Source of the DNA: Pantoea sp. WMus005
GTDB taxonomy: Bacteria > Pseudomonadota > Gammaproteobacteria > Enterobacterales > Enterobacteriaceae
DNA length: 64,000 bases
Assembly (NCBI RefSeq): GCF_013415305.1
Contig: NZ_JACBXU010000004.1
Location: forward strand, 124,001 to 188,000
Direction: 5' to 3'
The position numbers and the translations under genes were made by a program. Positions 17,723 through 28,362 of this stretch are shown here, in pieces (the first letter of the stretch is position 1; every line of letters begins with the position of its first letter). The notes under the pieces are model-generated. The model saw nothing but the letters and a program-made list of their open reading frames with translations, did not search any database and was not told the DNA's origin.

Positions 17723-20596
17723 TTACTGATAGTCGCTCATCGGCACACAGGAGCAGAACAGATTGCGATCGCCAAACACATCATCCAGACGTTTTACCGT
17801 CGGCCAGTATTTGTTATGGCTGCCCGCCGGGAAGACCGCCAGTTCACGGCTGTAAGGATGTGACCACTCACTGACGATTTCCAGTTGGGTATGCGGCGCA
17901 TTAACCAGTGGGTTGTCGTCCAGCGGCCATTCACCTGCCGCTACCCGGTCAATTTCCATACGAATCGCCAGCATCGCGTCAATAAAGCGATCCAGTTCAA
18001 TTTTGCTCTCTGACTCGGTCGGCTCCACCATCAGCGTACCCGCTACCGGGAATGACATGGTCGGCGCGTGGAATCCATAATCGATCAGGCGCTTCGCAAT
18101 ATCCAGCTCACTGATACCGGTCTGCTCTTTCAGCGGACGGATGTCGAGAATACATTCGTGCGCCACGCGACCCTCACGGCCCGTGTAGAGCACCGGATAG
18201 GCAGACTGCAGGCGGCTGGCAATATAGTTAGCATTCAGAATCGCGACTGAACTGGCCTGTTTCAGCCCTTCGGCGCCCATCATGCGAATATACATCCAGC
18301 TAATCGGCAGAATAGAGGCGCTGCCAAACGGTGCTGCGGAGACCGCGCCCTGCTGCGTCAGCACACCGTCGATCTGCACTACGCTGTGTCCCGGAACAAA
18401 GGGAGCCAGGTGCGCTTTCACGCCAATCGGTCCCATACCCGGACCACCACCGCCGTGCGGAATGCAGAAGGTTTTGTGCAGATTGAGGTGCGAGACATCT
18501 GCGCCGATGTAGCCTGGCGTGGTGATGCCGACCTGCGCATTCATGTTCGCGCCATCCAGATAAACCTGACCGCCGTACTGATGCACGATCTGGCACACTT
18601 CACGGATGGTCTCTTCATAGACGCCGTGGGTAGAAGGATAAGTCACCATGATGCAGGAGAGCCTGTCGCCCGCCTGCGCCGCCTTTTCACGCAGGTCGCC
18701 GAGGTCGATGTTGCCCTGTTTATCACAGGCCACCACCACCACGTCCATGCCGGCCATCTGGGCTGATGCCGGGTTAGTTCCATGCGCCGAACCTGGGATC
18801 AGACAGAGATGACGATCGCCCTCGCCACGGCTTTCGTGATAGCGGCGGATCGCCAGCAGCCCGGCATATTCACCCTGCGCGCCGGAGTTTGGCTGCATAC
18901 AGAGTGCGTCATAACCGGTGAGTTGTACCAGCCACTGCGAAAGCTGACCGATCATCTGCAGATAGCCGGTAGCCTGCTCAGCCGGACAGAACGGATGCAG
19001 CTCAGCGAATTCCGGCCACGTGATCGGGATCATCTCGGCGGCCGCGTTGAGCTTCATGGTGCAGGAGCCGAGCGGGATCATCGCCTGATTCAGCGCCAGA
19101 TCCTTTTTCTCCAGGCTGTGCATGTAACGCATCATCTCGGTTTCGCTGTGATGACGGTTGAACACCGGATGGGTCAGAATTTCGCTGTGACGTTGCAGGC
19201 CAGCAGGAATCGCGTGGCTTTCGCTGGCGACTTCGCTGTCGAGTTTCTCCAGATCCTGGCCGTGTTCATCACTCAGCAGAATGGCAAACAGCACCAGAAT
19301 ATCTTCACGGCTGGTGGTTTCATCCAGCGTGATACCGACGGCGTTATGGATGTCGCTGCGCAGGTTAACGCCAAAGCTCAGGGCACGGTTCAGCACGGCG
19401 GCTTTATCCGCCACTTCCACCGTCAGCGTATCGAACCAGTGCTGATGGCGCAGCTTCAGGCCACCCTGCTGCAGTCCGGCTGCCAGGATGTTGGTGAAGC
19501 GGTGAATGCGAGAGGCAATACGCTTCAGACCGGCAGGGCCGTGGAATACCGCGTAGAGACCCGCGATGTTTGCCAGCAGCACCTGCGAAGTACAGATGTT
19601 GGAGTTAGCCTTTTCACGGCGGATATGCTGTTCACGGGTCTGCATCGCCATGCGCAGCGCCGTGTTACCCGCGGCATCACGTGACACACCGATGATACGG
19701 CCTGGCATAGAGCGTTTATGCTCGTCGCGGCTGGCGAAGAAGGCAGCGTGAGGGCCGCCATAACCCATCGGCACGCCGAAACGCTGAGCGGAACCAAAGA
19801 CAATGTCTGCACCCTGCTTGCCTGGCGCTTCCAGTAACACCAGCGACATAAAGTCCGCCGCCACGCTGACCACGACTTTGCGTGCTTTCAGCCCGGCAAT
19901 CAGCGCGCTGTAATCGTGCGCCTCACCGGTGGTGCCCACCTGTTGCAGCAATACACCAAACAGGTCGTCGTGATCGGATGCTTTATCGGCGCTATCGATG
20001 ATCAGTTCGAAACCGAACGTCTCCGCACGAGTCCGCACCACATCCAGCGTCTGTGGATGAATATCATCGGCAATGAAGAATTTGTTGGCGTTTTTTAGCT
20101 TACTGACGCGTTTTGCCATCGCCATCGCTTCGGCGGCGGCAGTGGCTTCATCCAGCAGTGAGGCGGACGCGATATCCATTCCGGTGAGATCCAGCGTCAG
20201 CTGCTGGAAGTTGAGCAGCGCTTCTAAGCGGCCTTGCGAGACCTCAGGCTGATACGGGGTATAGGCGGTGTACCAGCCCGGATTTTCCAGCATATTACGC
20301 AGGATAACCGGCGGGGTGATGACCGCGCTGTATCCCATACCGATCCAGGATTTGTAACGCAGATTCTGGCTGGCAATGGCTTTCAGTTCGGCCAGCGCCT
20401 GCTGTTCAGTCGCGGCTTCACCAACCGCGGGCGGGCCCGGCAGCTGAATGTCTGCCGGCACAATCGTGCTGATTAACGCGTCCAGCGAACGGGCACCAAT
20501 CGCGTCAAGCATCTGCGCCTGCTGCTCAGGTGAAGGACCGATATGGCGCTCAATGAATGCACCGTTGTGTTCAAGCTGGCTGAGAGTCTGGGTCAT
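17723..20596 (-). CDS. gcvP: Glycine dehydrogenase (decarboxylating), P protein
   Basis: PLP enzyme of the glycine cleavage system: decarboxylates glycine and loads the aminomethyl group on lipoyl-GcvH. With the start at 20596 it has 957 residues, the same as E. coli; a 14-residue longer reading lacks family support. It is an internal duplication of a fold-type I PLP domain; the second half holds the Schiff-base lysine in [16 protein letters not shown], with a Gly-rich loop just after. Last gene of gcvT-gcvH-gcvP, 80 bp after gcvH. A strong purine and glycine regulatory leader lies before gcvT. Confidence 0.97.
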   Translation of the reverse strand: MTQTLSQLEHNGAFIERHIGPSPEQQAQMLDAIGARSLDALISTIVPADIQLPGPPAVGEAATEQQALAELKAIASQNLRYKSWIGMGYSAVITPPVILRNMLENPGWYTAYTPYQPEVSQGRLEALLNFQQLTLDLTGMDIASASLLDEATAAAEAMAMAKRVSKLKNANKFFIADDIHPQTLDVVRTRAETFGFELIIDSADKASDHDDLFGVLLQQVGTTGEAHDYSALIAGLKARKVVVSVAADFMSLVLLEAPGKQGADIVFGSAQRFGVPMGYGGPHAAFFASRDEHKRSMPGRIIGVSRDAAGNTALRMAMQTREQHIRREKANSNICTSQVLLANIAGLYAVFHGPAGLKRIASRIHRFTNILAAGLQQGGLKLRHQHWFDTLTVEVADKAAVLNRALSFGVNLRSDIHNAVGITLDETTSREDILVLFAILLSDEHGQDLEKLDSEVASESHAIPAGLQRHSEILTHPVFNRHHSETEMMRYMHSLEKKDLALNQAMIPLGSCTMKLNAAAEMIPITWPEFAELHPFCPAEQATGYLQMIGQLSQWLVQLTGYDALCMQPNSGAQGEYAGLLAIRRYHESRGEGDRHLCLIPGSAHGTNPASAQMAGMDVVVVACDKQGNIDLGDLREKAAQAGDRLSCIMVTYPSTHGVYEETIREVCQIVHQYGGQVYLDGANMNAQVGITTPGYIGADVSHLNLHKTFCIPHGGGGPGMGPIGVKAHLAPFVPGHSVVQIDGVLTQQGAVSAAPFGSASILPISWMYIRMMGAEGLKQASSVAILNANYIASRLQSAYPVLYTGREGRVAHECILDIRPLKEQTGISELDIAKRLIDYGFHAPTMSFPVAGTLMVEPTESESKIELDRFIDAMLAIRMEIDRVAAGEWPLDDNPLVNAPHTQLEIVSEWSHPYSRELAVFPAGSHNKYWPTVKRLDDVFGDRNLFCSCVPMSDYQ

Positions 20597-20676
20597 TAGC
20601 TGTAAATCCTGAATCGGGCTGGGGGAACCGGAGAGCAAACAGAAATCTGCGGCCTCTGTACGAGGCCGCCTGACGA

Positions 20677-21063
20677 CTACTCGTCGATGGAGGCTTTATA
20701 AGCATCCGCATCCAGCAGCGTGTCGATTTCAGACGCGTCGCTGGCTTTAATTTTAAATAACCAGCCGCCGTCATAAGGCTCGCTGTTGACCTGCTCCGGT
20801 GAGTCAGTCAGTGCTTCATTGACCGCGACAATCTCACCGCTGACTGGCGCATAGATATCTGAAGCCGCTTTAACGGATTCTGCAACCGCGCACTCTTCAC
20901 CAGCGGCAAACGTCGCGCCTACTTCCGGCAGATCGACAAATACCATGTCGCCCAGTAATTCCTGCGCATGTTCAGTAATCCCCACCGTGTAGCTGCCATC
21001 GGCTTCTTTGCGCACCCATTCGTGGCTGTCGCGGTACTTCAACGTATTCGGCACATTGCTCAT
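20677..21063 (-). CDS. gcvH: Glycine cleavage system H protein
   Basis: Lipoyl carrier protein that moves the aminomethyl arm between GcvP, GcvT and the lipoamide dehydrogenase Lpd. The 128-residue protein has the lipoylation motif AESVKAASD with Lys65, the number used in E. coli GcvH. The ATG follows AGGAG. It lies 23 bp after gcvT and 80 bp before gcvP in the same operon. Confidence 0.97.
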   Translation of the reverse strand: MSNVPNTLKYRDSHEWVRKEADGSYTVGITEHAQELLGDMVFVDLPEVGATFAAGEECAVAESVKAASDIYAPVSGEIVAVNEALTDSPEQVNSEPYDGGWLFKIKASDASEIDTLLDADAYKASIDE

Positions 21064-21086
21064 TGGCCATTTCTCCTGAATAAAAT

Positions 21087-22184
21087 TTACTGGGCGACCG
21101 GTTTACCGGCGCGGACAAAAACGGGACGGGTAACCTGGACGGGCATCTGGCGGTTACGGATCTCAACAATGGCGGTGGTGCCTACGGAGGCTGGTACACG
21201 CGCCAGGGCGATGCTGCAACCCAGTGTCGGTGAGAAAGATCCACTGGTGATGATCCCCTCCTGCGGCTGCCCCTGGTCATCGGTGAAACGCACCGGCTGG
21301 CCGTTACGCAGCACCCCTTTTTCAGTGAGGATCAGCCCCACCAGTTTTTCGGTGCCGCGTTCACGCTGCAGTTCCAGCACTTCCCGACCAATGAAGTCGC
21401 GGTCAGCGGGTTCCCAGCACACCGTCCAGCCCATGTTGGCAGCCAGCGGTGAAACGCCTTCGTCCATCTCCTGACCATACAGATTCATTCCGGCTTCCAG
21501 ACGCAGCGTGTCGCGTGCGCCCAGTCCGGCAGGTTTGACGCCAGCGGCCAGCAGACGCTGCCAGAAATCGGCCGCCTCATCTGCAGGCATCGCAATTTCA
21601 TATCCCGCTTCGCCGGTGTAGCCGGTGGTCGCGATAAACAGGTCACCTGACTGCACACCAAAAAACGGCTTCATGCCAGCAACAGCCTGACGCTGCTCCT
21701 CACTGAACAGCGTCTGCGCTTTCTGCTGCGCCTGCGGGCCCTGCACAGCAATCAGCGCCAGGTCATCACGTTCCGTCAGCGTAATGCCATAGCCCTGCGC
21801 ATGTTGCGTGATCCAGGCGAGGTCGTTTTCACGGGTCGCGGAGTTCACCACCAGCCGGAAGAATTCCTCGCTCATAAAGTAAACAATCAAATCGTCAATG
21901 ACGCCACCCGAAGCATTCAGCATTCCGGTATAGAGCGCTTTGCCTGGCTGCGTCAGTTTTGCCACATCATTTGCCAGCAGGTAGCGCAGGAATTCCCGGG
22001 TACGCGGGCCTGTCAGATCGACAATGGTCATGTGAGAAACATCAAACATCCCGGCGTCAGTGCGCACCACATGGTGTTCATCCATCTGGGAGCCATAGTG
22101 CAGCGGCATCATCCAGCCATGAAAATCCACCATACGGGCACCGCAGGCCTGATGCTGTTCAAACAGAGGTGTTTGCTGAGTCAT
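21087..22184 (-). CDS. gcvT: Aminomethyltransferase, glycine cleavage T protein
   Basis: Transfers the one-carbon unit from aminomethyl-lipoyl GcvH to tetrahydrofolate, releasing ammonia and 5,10-methylene-THF. The 365-residue protein has the three-domain folate-binding fold, with [16 protein letters not shown] near the N-terminus and the catalytic Asp in [20 protein letters not shown] sequence. Of two ATGs (22190 and 22184) the second is chosen: AGGA lies 5 bases before it but touches the first. First gene of the gcvTHP operon; its leader has a PurR box. Confidence 0.95.
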   Translation of the reverse strand: MTQQTPLFEQHQACGARMVDFHGWMMPLHYGSQMDEHHVVRTDAGMFDVSHMTIVDLTGPRTREFLRYLLANDVAKLTQPGKALYTGMLNASGGVIDDLIVYFMSEEFFRLVVNSATRENDLAWITQHAQGYGITLTERDDLALIAVQGPQAQQKAQTLFSEEQRQAVAGMKPFFGVQSGDLFIATTGYTGEAGYEIAMPADEAADFWQRLLAAGVKPAGLGARDTLRLEAGMNLYGQEMDEGVSPLAANMGWTVCWEPADRDFIGREVLELQRERGTEKLVGLILTEKGVLRNGQPVRFTDDQGQPQEGIITSGSFSPTLGCSIALARVPASVGTTAIVEIRNRQMPVQVTRPVFVRAGKPVAQ

Positions 22185-22573
22185 AACCATCCTGTGCAGA
22201 AGCGAGTGAGGGCAAAAGTGCGTCGGAATTTGTGCCGACGCAAACGTTCTCTTATGGCTGACGTTACCACCGAATTTGACGTTTAACCATAAGCAAACCG
22301 GGGTCGAAAGCAGATACACAGCCTAACCAGGAACAGGCACTGACAGGATAAAAAACTGCAATTTTGTGATTAATCGCGCAATAAATGCAGGGCTTTTAAA
22401 TATACACAGCAAATTTATGCGGGATGGCGTTCAGGATGTTAAAAAAAACCCTTTGCGCGCAGAGAGATGAATGAGAAAAAGTAATGCGAATTCGCTCGCA
22501 AAATTAGAATAAATCAAACGAAGACCTCTGCTGGTGCAGCGTTGCCTTTTCGTGGTGCAGAGGGATTCAGGCA
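22185..22573. other. gcvTHP leader and promoter region
   Basis: About 390 bp between gcvT and the ubiI terminator hold the gcv promoter, the PurR box and an AT-rich block (about 22340-22515) where GcvA and Lrp act in E. coli. I see ATTAG-type GcvA half-sites (for example near 22502) but cannot assign them firmly. No ORF and no tandem glycine-riboswitch aptamer is recognisable. Confidence 0.6.
22238..22253 (-). promoter_or_regulatory. PurR operator in the gcvTHP leader
   Basis: ACGCAAACGTTCTCTT (as read on the + strand) matches the PurR consensus ACGCAAACGTTTNCNT at all but one defined base. It lies 54 bp before the gcvT start. PurR repression of gcvTHP is established in E. coli. Confidence 0.85.
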
Positions 22574-22600
22574 TAAAAAAAGCCAGCAGACGCTGGCTTA
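22574..22600 (-). terminator. Terminator downstream of ubiI
   Basis: On the minus strand, AGCCAGC-GTCT-GCTGGCT is followed by a run of seven T. It ends the ygfB-pepP-ubiH-ubiI operon. Confidence 0.9.
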
Positions 22601-22615
22601 TAAGAAGGCGTGGAT

Positions 22616-23818
22616 TTAGCGTAACCAGGCGGGCAAATCATTCAGGCCCATCGCCTGCTTCAGCATTAGAGGTTTTACTCCTGGCAGCCGATCAGCCAGC
22701 TTCAGACCGACGTCACGCAGCAGTTTTTTCGCCGGATTATTGCCTGCGAACATCTCCCGGAAGCCCTGCATTCCTGCCAGCATCATTGCGGCGCTGTGTT
22801 TACGGCTGCGCTCGTAGCGACGCAGATAGAGGTGCTGACCAATATCTTTGCCCTCCTGATGCAGACGGCGAATCTCACCAATCAGCTCGGCAGCATCCAT
22901 AAAGCCAAGGTTAACGCCCTGGCCCGCCAGCGGATGAATGGTATGAGCCGCATCGCCCACCAGCGCCAGACGGTGTGCCGCAAAGTTGCGGGCATAGCGC
23001 GCCACCAGCGGAAACGACTTGCGCTCGCTTTCCAGCTGGCACAGGCCGAGTCGCATATCAAACGCGACAGAGAGCTGCTGATTGAACAACGCTTCCGGCA
23101 TGGTCTCCAGACGGCTCGCTTCCTGCGGCGAGAGCGACCAGACGATGGAGCTTATATGCGGATCCTGCATTGGCAGGAAAGCCAGAATACCATCGCCGTG
23201 GAACACCTGTCGCGCCACCGCGTCGTGCGGTCTTTCAGTGCGGACGTTAGCGACTAACGCATGGTGATCGTAGTCCCAGAAGGTGAGCGGGATATCGGCT
23301 TTGTTGCGCAGCCAGGAGTTAGCGCCATCAGCGGCAATCATTAATCGCGCACTTAACATGCTGCCATCTTCCAGGGTAACAAAGGCTTCATTATCACCAA
23401 ACGCCACCTGCTGTAACTGCGAGGGTGCCATTATCGTCACGTCGCTGCAGGCGCTGGCACGCTGCCAGAGTGCATTGTGGATCACCGGGTTTTCGATGAT
23501 ATGGCCCAGATGTGACAAGCCCTGATGCTGATCATCAAAGGCAATGGAACCGAAGCTGTCCTTATCCCACACTTCCATGCCGTGATAAGCGCAGGCACGC
23601 AGCGAGAGAATGGTCGACCAGACATCCAGCTTCTGCAGCAGCCGTTCGCTGGCGGCATTGAGCGCCGACACGCGAATGGACGGTGACGCACTCAGCGCCA
23701 GCGGTGGCTCCGGCGATTTCTCCAGCACGGCGATGCGCAGTCCGCTGCCCTGCAAGCCGCAGGCCACCGCCAGTCCCACCATTCCGCCACCGGCAATCAC
23801 CACATCAAAAGTTTGCAT
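22616..23818 (-). CDS. ubiI: 2-polyprenylphenol C5-hydroxylase (ubiquinone biosynthesis)
   Basis: FAD monooxygenase adding the C5 hydroxyl of the ubiquinone ring under aerobic conditions; formerly visC. The 400-residue protein has the FAD dinucleotide fold (VVIAGGGMVGLAVA), the DG motif region (IAADGANSWLR) and GDAAHTIHPLAGQGVNLG. The ATG at 23818 gives the exact E. coli length; an 11-residue longer reading has no support. Last gene of the ygfB-pepP-ubiH-ubiI operon, 13 bp after ubiH. Confidence 0.95.
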   Translation of the reverse strand: MQTFDVVIAGGGMVGLAVACGLQGSGLRIAVLEKSPEPPLALSASPSIRVSALNAASERLLQKLDVWSTILSLRACAYHGMEVWDKDSFGSIAFDDQHQGLSHLGHIIENPVIHNALWQRASACSDVTIMAPSQLQQVAFGDNEAFVTLEDGSMLSARLMIAADGANSWLRNKADIPLTFWDYDHHALVANVRTERPHDAVARQVFHGDGILAFLPMQDPHISSIVWSLSPQEASRLETMPEALFNQQLSVAFDMRLGLCQLESERKSFPLVARYARNFAAHRLALVGDAAHTIHPLAGQGVNLGFMDAAELIGEIRRLHQEGKDIGQHLYLRRYERSRKHSAAMMLAGMQGFREMFAGNNPAKKLLRDVGLKLADRLPGVKPLMLKQAMGLNDLPAWLR

Positions 23819-23831
23819 CTGAGCCTCTTTA

Positions 23832-25010
23832 TTAACGCTTAACCCAGCCAAGCGTACGCTCAGCCAGTTGATTTCGTAACCACGGCAGATGATCCATCGC
23901 CAGCAGGCCCAGGTTACGTCCAGCTACCATCGGGCCATAGCGATTCGCAAAGACGCGAACCAGTCCGTCGGTGATACCGATAGTGGCGGCGCGATCGGGC
24001 TGACGGCGCTGCTGGTAATGATGCAACACCGCATAGCCGCCGGGATCCTGCTGTTGACGATGGGCGGCTGCCAGCGTTTCAGCCAGCGACATCACATCGC
24101 GCAAGCCCAGGTTGAAGCCCTGCCCGGCAATCGGATGCAGCGTCTGTGCTGCATTGCCCACCACCGCCACCCGATGCGTCACTGGCGACATCGCCCGGTG
24201 CAGCGCCAGCGGGTAATATTCACGCTGGCCGGTGTGGGTGAATTTGCCCAGTCGCCAGCCAAAAGCACGTTGCAGATGGCTCAGGAATTCGGCCTCGCTC
24301 CACTGCTCAATACGTTCACGCTGCGAAACCGGATGACACCAGACCAGTGACAGACGGTTGCCGGACATCGGCAACAACGCCAGTGGGCCGTGTTCGGTGA
24401 AACGCTCGAATGCCCGGCCCTGATGGGGAAGCGCGGTGGAGACGTTGGCAATCACCGCAAGCTGCTGATAATCGTCCCGTTGCCACTGAATGCCGCACGA
24501 GGCAGCCAGCGCAGAGCGCGTGCCATCTGCTGCCACCAGCAGTTTGCCGCTGAGTTGTTCGCCACTGTCCAGCGTTACCTCAACCTGCTGTTCGCTACGG
24601 TGTGCCTGGGTAACGCGCGCCGGACAGCGTAACGTCACGCCGGGGGCTTTTTTCAGTTCAGCGAAAAGACGCTGACCGACGTCAAACAGCTCAACAACCT
24701 GTCCCAGCGCCGGAATGGCGTAGTCAGCCGCCGCCAGCGACACAAAGCCCGCATGACCGCGATCGGAAACATGGATATCGGTAATCGGCGTAGCACAACG
24801 GGCGATGTGCTGCCACAGATTAATGTCAGCCAGCTGCTGGCAGGTTCCGGCAGAGAGCGCAATGGCGCGGCCATCGAAACCAGGATGCGCCCGGCTGCCT
24901 GGCTCGCTGCTTTCAATCAGCGTCACCGGCAGTGTGCCCTGGGTCAGATGGGAGATCGCCAGCGCCAGCGTCGCCCCGGTCATGCCGCCACCGGCAATCA
25001 GAATCGTCAT
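23832..25010 (-). CDS. ubiH: 2-octaprenyl-6-methoxyphenol hydroxylase (ubiquinone biosynthesis)
   Basis: FAD monooxygenase for the C1 hydroxylation of the ubiquinone ring. The 392-residue protein, identical in length to E. coli UbiH, has ILIAGGGMTGATLA at the N-terminus, VAADGTRSALA and GNAAQTLHPIAGQGFNLG. Note Asn-Ala-Ala in place of the usual Asp-Ala-Ala of the family, also seen in E. coli UbiH. Its start overlaps the pepP stop by 4 bp (ATGA), so translation is coupled. Confidence 0.95.
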   Translation of the reverse strand: MTILIAGGGMTGATLALAISHLTQGTLPVTLIESSEPGSRAHPGFDGRAIALSAGTCQQLADINLWQHIARCATPITDIHVSDRGHAGFVSLAAADYAIPALGQVVELFDVGQRLFAELKKAPGVTLRCPARVTQAHRSEQQVEVTLDSGEQLSGKLLVAADGTRSALAASCGIQWQRDDYQQLAVIANVSTALPHQGRAFERFTEHGPLALLPMSGNRLSLVWCHPVSQRERIEQWSEAEFLSHLQRAFGWRLGKFTHTGQREYYPLALHRAMSPVTHRVAVVGNAAQTLHPIAGQGFNLGLRDVMSLAETLAAAHRQQQDPGGYAVLHHYQQRRQPDRAATIGITDGLVRVFANRYGPMVAGRNLGLLAMDHLPWLRNQLAERTLGWVKR

Positions 25011-26329
25011 GCCTGTTTTGCCGCCGCCATCAGTGCTTCGATCTCATCGGCCTCTTTAACTACGCTGTCGGTGAGATTCTCAATGCCATCTTCAGTAATC
25101 ACGATGTCATCTTCGATTCGGATGCCGATGCCGCGATACTGCGCAGGCACATCCGCATCCGGTCCGATATAAAGACCCGGCTCGACGGTTAACACCATGC
25201 CCGGTTCCAGAATCCGGTCGCGGCTCGGTGTGCCGTAGTGGCCGACGTCGTGAACATCCAGCCCCAGCCAGTGGCCCAGGCCATGCATGTAGAACTGGCG
25301 ATGCACTTCCCCGGCGATCAGCGTATCGACGTCGCCCTCCAGGATGCCCAGCTCAACCAGACCGGTGATCATGATGCGTACCACTTCATCATTCACTTCC
25401 CGAATGCTGACGCCAGGCCGGAACATCTCAAGCGACCGCTTCAGCGAAGCCAGTACGATGTCATAAATGGCACGCTGCGCCGGGCTGAACCTGCCGTTCA
25501 CCGGGAAGGTGCGCGTGATATCCCCGGCATAGCCATGGAACTCACAGCCTGCATCGATCAGCACGAGATCGCCGTCACGCATTTCACTTTCATTTTCGGT
25601 GTAGTGCAGAATGCAGCCGTTTTCCCCGGCACCCACGATGGTGTTATAGGAGGGATAACGCGCGCCGTGACGAGTAAATTCGTGATGAATTTCCCCTTCG
25701 AGCTGATATTCAAACATGCCCGGCTGGCAGGTTAGCATCGCACGGGTATGCGCCAGTGCGCTGATTTTCCCGGCGCGACGTAACAGCTCAACCTCGTCCG
25801 CATCTTTAAACAGACGCATCTCATGCACCCACGGACGCCAGTCAATGACGGTAGCAGGCGCGCTGAGATTCTGGCGGAATCCGCGACGCAGTTTATCCAG
25901 CGCGCTGAACACAAGGGTGTCCGCATGGGCATATTCGCCCTGCGCATGGTAAATCACATCCAGACCATTCAGCAGCAGGTGCAGCTGTTCACCGATATCG
26001 TTCCAGGGCAAAGCGCGATCCACGCCCAGTTTATCTGGCGCGGCCTCCTGGCCCAGCCGACGGCCAGACCAGACTTCCGCTGCGGGGTCACGCACGCGGT
26101 TAAATAGCACACTGTGATTATGATTTTCATCGCTTTTGATCAACACCAGCAGCGCCTGCGGCTCGTTGAAGCCGGTGAAGTAACTGAAGTCACTGCTCTG
26201 GCGGAATGGATATTCCGTGTCATTACTGCGCGTTACTTCAGGCGCAGCAAAAATCAATGCTGCGCTGCCAGGCACCATCTTCGCCAGCAGCGCCTGACGA
26301 CGCTGCAGGTATCGTTCCAGTGAAATCAT
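25007..26329 (-). CDS. pepP: Xaa-Pro aminopeptidase P
   Basis: Releases N-terminal residues that precede proline. The 440-residue protein has an N-terminal aminopeptidase P domain and a C-terminal pita-bread metallopeptidase domain with the five Mn ligands in order: Asp in LIDAGCEFHG, Asp in YAGDITRTF, His in GLGHWLG, Glu in LTVEPGLY and Glu in RIEDDIVIT. The ATG at 26329 is 45 codons inside the longest frame and matches the E. coli start (MISLERY versus family MSEISRQ-type, length 441). It lies 46 bp after ygfB. Confidence 0.95.
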   Translation of the reverse strand: MISLERYLQRRQALLAKMVPGSAALIFAAPEVTRSNDTEYPFRQSSDFSYFTGFNEPQALLVLIKSDENHNHSVLFNRVRDPAAEVWSGRRLGQEAAPDKLGVDRALPWNDIGEQLHLLLNGLDVIYHAQGEYAHADTLVFSALDKLRRGFRQNLSAPATVIDWRPWVHEMRLFKDADEVELLRRAGKISALAHTRAMLTCQPGMFEYQLEGEIHHEFTRHGARYPSYNTIVGAGENGCILHYTENESEMRDGDLVLIDAGCEFHGYAGDITRTFPVNGRFSPAQRAIYDIVLASLKRSLEMFRPGVSIREVNDEVVRIMITGLVELGILEGDVDTLIAGEVHRQFYMHGLGHWLGLDVHDVGHYGTPSRDRILEPGMVLTVEPGLYIGPDADVPAQYRGIGIRIEDDIVITEDGIENLTDSVVKEADEIEALMAAAKQA

Positions 26330-26375
26330 CTCTGCACTCCCTGTAAACTGACCGGTTAAATTCGTTGACCTGAAA

Positions 26376-26954
26376 TTAGTGTAGCGTCGGTTTTTGCACT
26401 TCTGGCGCGGTTGGCTGCGGACGGGTGAAGGTATCGTGGCACAGCAGTGCAGCGACACGCACATACTCGATCACCTCTTCCAGCGACTGCTCCAGCTCTT
26501 CCTGGTCTTCATCTTCTTCGTAACCAAGCTGTGCGATAGTGCGCAGATCATCGATTGCTTCGCCGGTTTCGCCGGTGACTTTATCCAGTTTAGGCTGTGT
26601 TACCCCCAGGCCGAGCAGAAAATGGTTAACCCATCCTGCCAGCGCATCCGCACGGTCAAAGACAGTGATGTCGTCATCAGCAGGCAGCAGCAGCTGAAAC
26701 AGGAAGCCGTCATCTTCCAGCGTGGTGGCGGTGTGCTCGTGCAGGGCCGCCAGCGGCACCGCAAGCGTGTGTGAAAACGCCATGCCTTCGTTAGCCAGAT
26801 CGTGTACCAGCGTCTTCCAGCTGGTGTCCTGGTTGCCGCCACAGAGGATCCCGCTTAGCAGGCCGTGCATTTCAGCGGGCGTCATTCCAATGCCCTGCTG
26901 TGAGAGCACCGCCGCGAGCGCGTTGTAATCGGGGGTTGCGTTCTGTAAGGACAT
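26376..26954 (-). CDS. ygfB: YgfB/YecA-type UPF0149 family protein
   Basis: A 192-residue acidic helical cytoplasmic protein of the UPF0149 family, without the C-terminal metal-binding tail of YecA. Biochemical role in E. coli is not established; a Pseudomonas homologue affects ampicillin resistance regulation. First gene of the operon with pepP, ubiH and ubiI. It is divergent from zapA with 170 bp between, as in E. coli. Confidence 0.9.
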   Translation of the reverse strand: MSLQNATPDYNALAAVLSQQGIGMTPAEMHGLLSGILCGGNQDTSWKTLVHDLANEGMAFSHTLAVPLAALHEHTATTLEDDGFLFQLLLPADDDITVFDRADALAGWVNHFLLGLGVTQPKLDKVTGETGEAIDDLRTIAQLGYEEDEDQEELEQSLEEVIEYVRVAALLCHDTFTRPQPTAPEVQKPTLH

Positions 26955-27124
26955 AAGTTTTCATCGTCGTTGGCAGAATAAGTTCGTGTTATGCTACCAC
27001 TAGCTGCCTCAAGGTTTCCAGAAAAGGGGTTGTATCTTATTTCGTGGGTCTATATAGTTGCCCGCCTCCCAAGCCATTGACTGCTAAGGGAGTTGCGAGC
27101 GAAGTAATCAGTCAGGAAGGTGGC

Positions 27125-27454
27125 ATGTCTGCACAACCGGTAGATTTACAAATTTTTGGTCGTTCGTTGAGAGTGAATTGTCCGCCAGAGCAGCAAGATG
27201 CGCTCAATAGCGCGGCTGAAGATCTCAATCAACGGTTGCAAGATCTAAAAGTTCGCACTAGAGTCACCAATACAGAACAACTGGTGTTCATCGCCGCGTT
27301 AAACGTCTGCCACGAGCTGGCGCAAGAGAAAGTGAAAACGCGCGATTATGCTGCTAATATGGAACAGCGTATCCGTATGTTGCAGCAGACGATTGAACAG
27401 GCATTAGTTGAGCAAGGTCGTATCTCTGATCGTGAGGGTGCGAAGTTCGAATAA
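27125..27454 (+). CDS. zapA: Cell division protein ZapA
   Basis: Binds and cross-links FtsZ protofilaments at midcell. The 109-residue protein has the N-terminal FtsZ-binding domain ([20 protein letters not shown]) and a C-terminal coiled coil (about 60-100) that forms the tetramer. The ATG at 27125 was chosen as it gives the E. coli length exactly; the 27-residue upstream extension is unsupported. The 6S RNA gene follows, as in E. coli. Confidence 0.95.
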   Translation: MSAQPVDLQIFGRSLRVNCPPEQQDALNSAAEDLNQRLQDLKVRTRVTNTEQLVFIAALNVCHELAQEKVKTRDYAANMEQRIRMLQQTIEQALVEQGRISDREGAKFE

Positions 27455-27468
27455 AACTTCATGGTTGC

Positions 27469-27474
27469 TATACT
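27469..27474 (+). promoter_or_regulatory. -10 element for 6S RNA
   Basis: TATACT with an extended TG (TGCTATACT) lies about 20 bp before the mature 6S 5' end, consistent with the processed P1 transcript of E. coli ssrS. Confidence 0.6.
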
Positions 27475-27494
27475 TAAAGTAACGGTGAGGTAAA

Positions 27495-27677
27495 TTTTCT
27501 CTGAGATGTTTGCATGTGGGCCAGTCCCCTGAGCCGATATTTCGAAAAAACAGAATGTGACGCTCGTAACCTGTGTGCATGCTCGGTTCGTCCGAGAAGC
27601 CTGATGGTTATGACGGCATGTTCACCTTGAACCAAGGGTTCAAGGGTTACAGCCTACGGCGGCATCTCGGAGATCTC
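27495..27677 (+). ncRNA. ssrS: 6S RNA
   Basis: A roughly 183-nt RNA that mimics an open promoter and sequesters sigma-70 RNA polymerase in stationary phase. The ends pair as in E. coli 6S: TTTTCTCTGAGATG at the 5' side with CATCTCGGAGA at the 3' side. The conserved blocks GGGCCAGTCCCCTGAGCCGA, GCATGCTCGG, GTCCGAGAAGCC and CCTTGAACCAAGGGTTCAAG are present. It lies between zapA and fau; in E. coli it is co-transcribed with fau (ygfA). The exact ends are by alignment from memory, with an error of a few bases. Confidence 0.95.
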
Positions 27678-27753
27678 TCTTCCTGTAGTCCTGCTTTATT
27701 CCCCATACCGACATGTTATAGTCGCTGTTCAGCGACTTATCAGGCGGGGAATC

Positions 27754-28362
27754 ATGTCTGAATCTTCCATGTCATCACCTTCAATGATACAGCGTCAGGT
27801 TATCCGTCAGCAGGTACGCCATCTGCGTCGTGCGATGACTGATGAGCAGCAGGCCCTGGCGGCCGAACAACTCGCTGACCTCGCCCTTAACTACGCTCCC
27901 ATGACTGCCGCGCGCAATATTGCTCTGTTTTTGTCGGTTGATGGTGAGCTGAATACCCGTCCGCTGATTGCCAGACTCTGGCATCTGAAGAAAGCCGTCT
28001 ATCTTCCCGTTTTACACCCCTTCTCCCCCGGTAATTTACTGTTTTTGCGCTACTCGCCCGATACTCCCTTGCACATCAATAAACTTCGTATTCCTGAACC
28101 GCCGCTGGATATCCGGCAGTTGATTACGCTTGATCAGCTGGATCTGATGATGGTGCCGCTGGTGGCGTTTGATCAGCATGGGCAGCGACTGGGGATGGGC
28201 GGAGGCTTCTATGATCGCACCCTGCAGAACTGGCGGCAGCATGGCTTTTTGCCCGTGGGTCTGGCACACGATTGTCAGCAGGTTGATAACCTGCCTGTGG
28301 CGGAATGGGATGTCCCTTTGCCGGCAGTGATGACGCCGTCAAAACTCTGGCAGTGGGAGTAG
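27754..28362 (+). CDS. fau: 5-formyltetrahydrofolate cyclo-ligase
   Basis: ATP-dependent conversion of 5-formyl-THF to 5,10-methenyl-THF, also linked to persister formation in E. coli (ygfA). The 202-residue protein has the family core FLSVDGELNTRPLI, VYLPVLHPFSPGNLLF and the ATP/folate motif RLGMGGGFYDRTL, ending in PLPAVMTPSKLW. The start after GGGGAATC is plausible; the shorter E. coli annotation (182) would start about 20 residues in. It follows ssrS by 76 bp and is probably on the same transcript. Confidence 0.93.
   Translation: MSESSMSSPSMIQRQVIRQQVRHLRRAMTDEQQALAAEQLADLALNYAPMTAARNIALFLSVDGELNTRPLIARLWHLKKAVYLPVLHPFSPGNLLFLRYSPDTPLHINKLRIPEPPLDIRQLITLDQLDLMMVPLVAFDQHGQRLGMGGGFYDRTLQNWRQHGFLPVGLAHDCQQVDNLPVAEWDVPLPAVMTPSKLWQWE

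Noticed and set aside
18782..19684. 300-codon open frame on the + strand inside gcvP
   Set aside because: It is antisense to well-conserved gcvP sequence, has no recognisable domain and reflects codon bias on the opposite strand.
22185..22573. Glycine riboswitch before gcvTHP
   Set aside because: No tandem aptamer pattern is visible; enterobacterial gcv uses GcvA, PurR, Lrp and GcvB instead.
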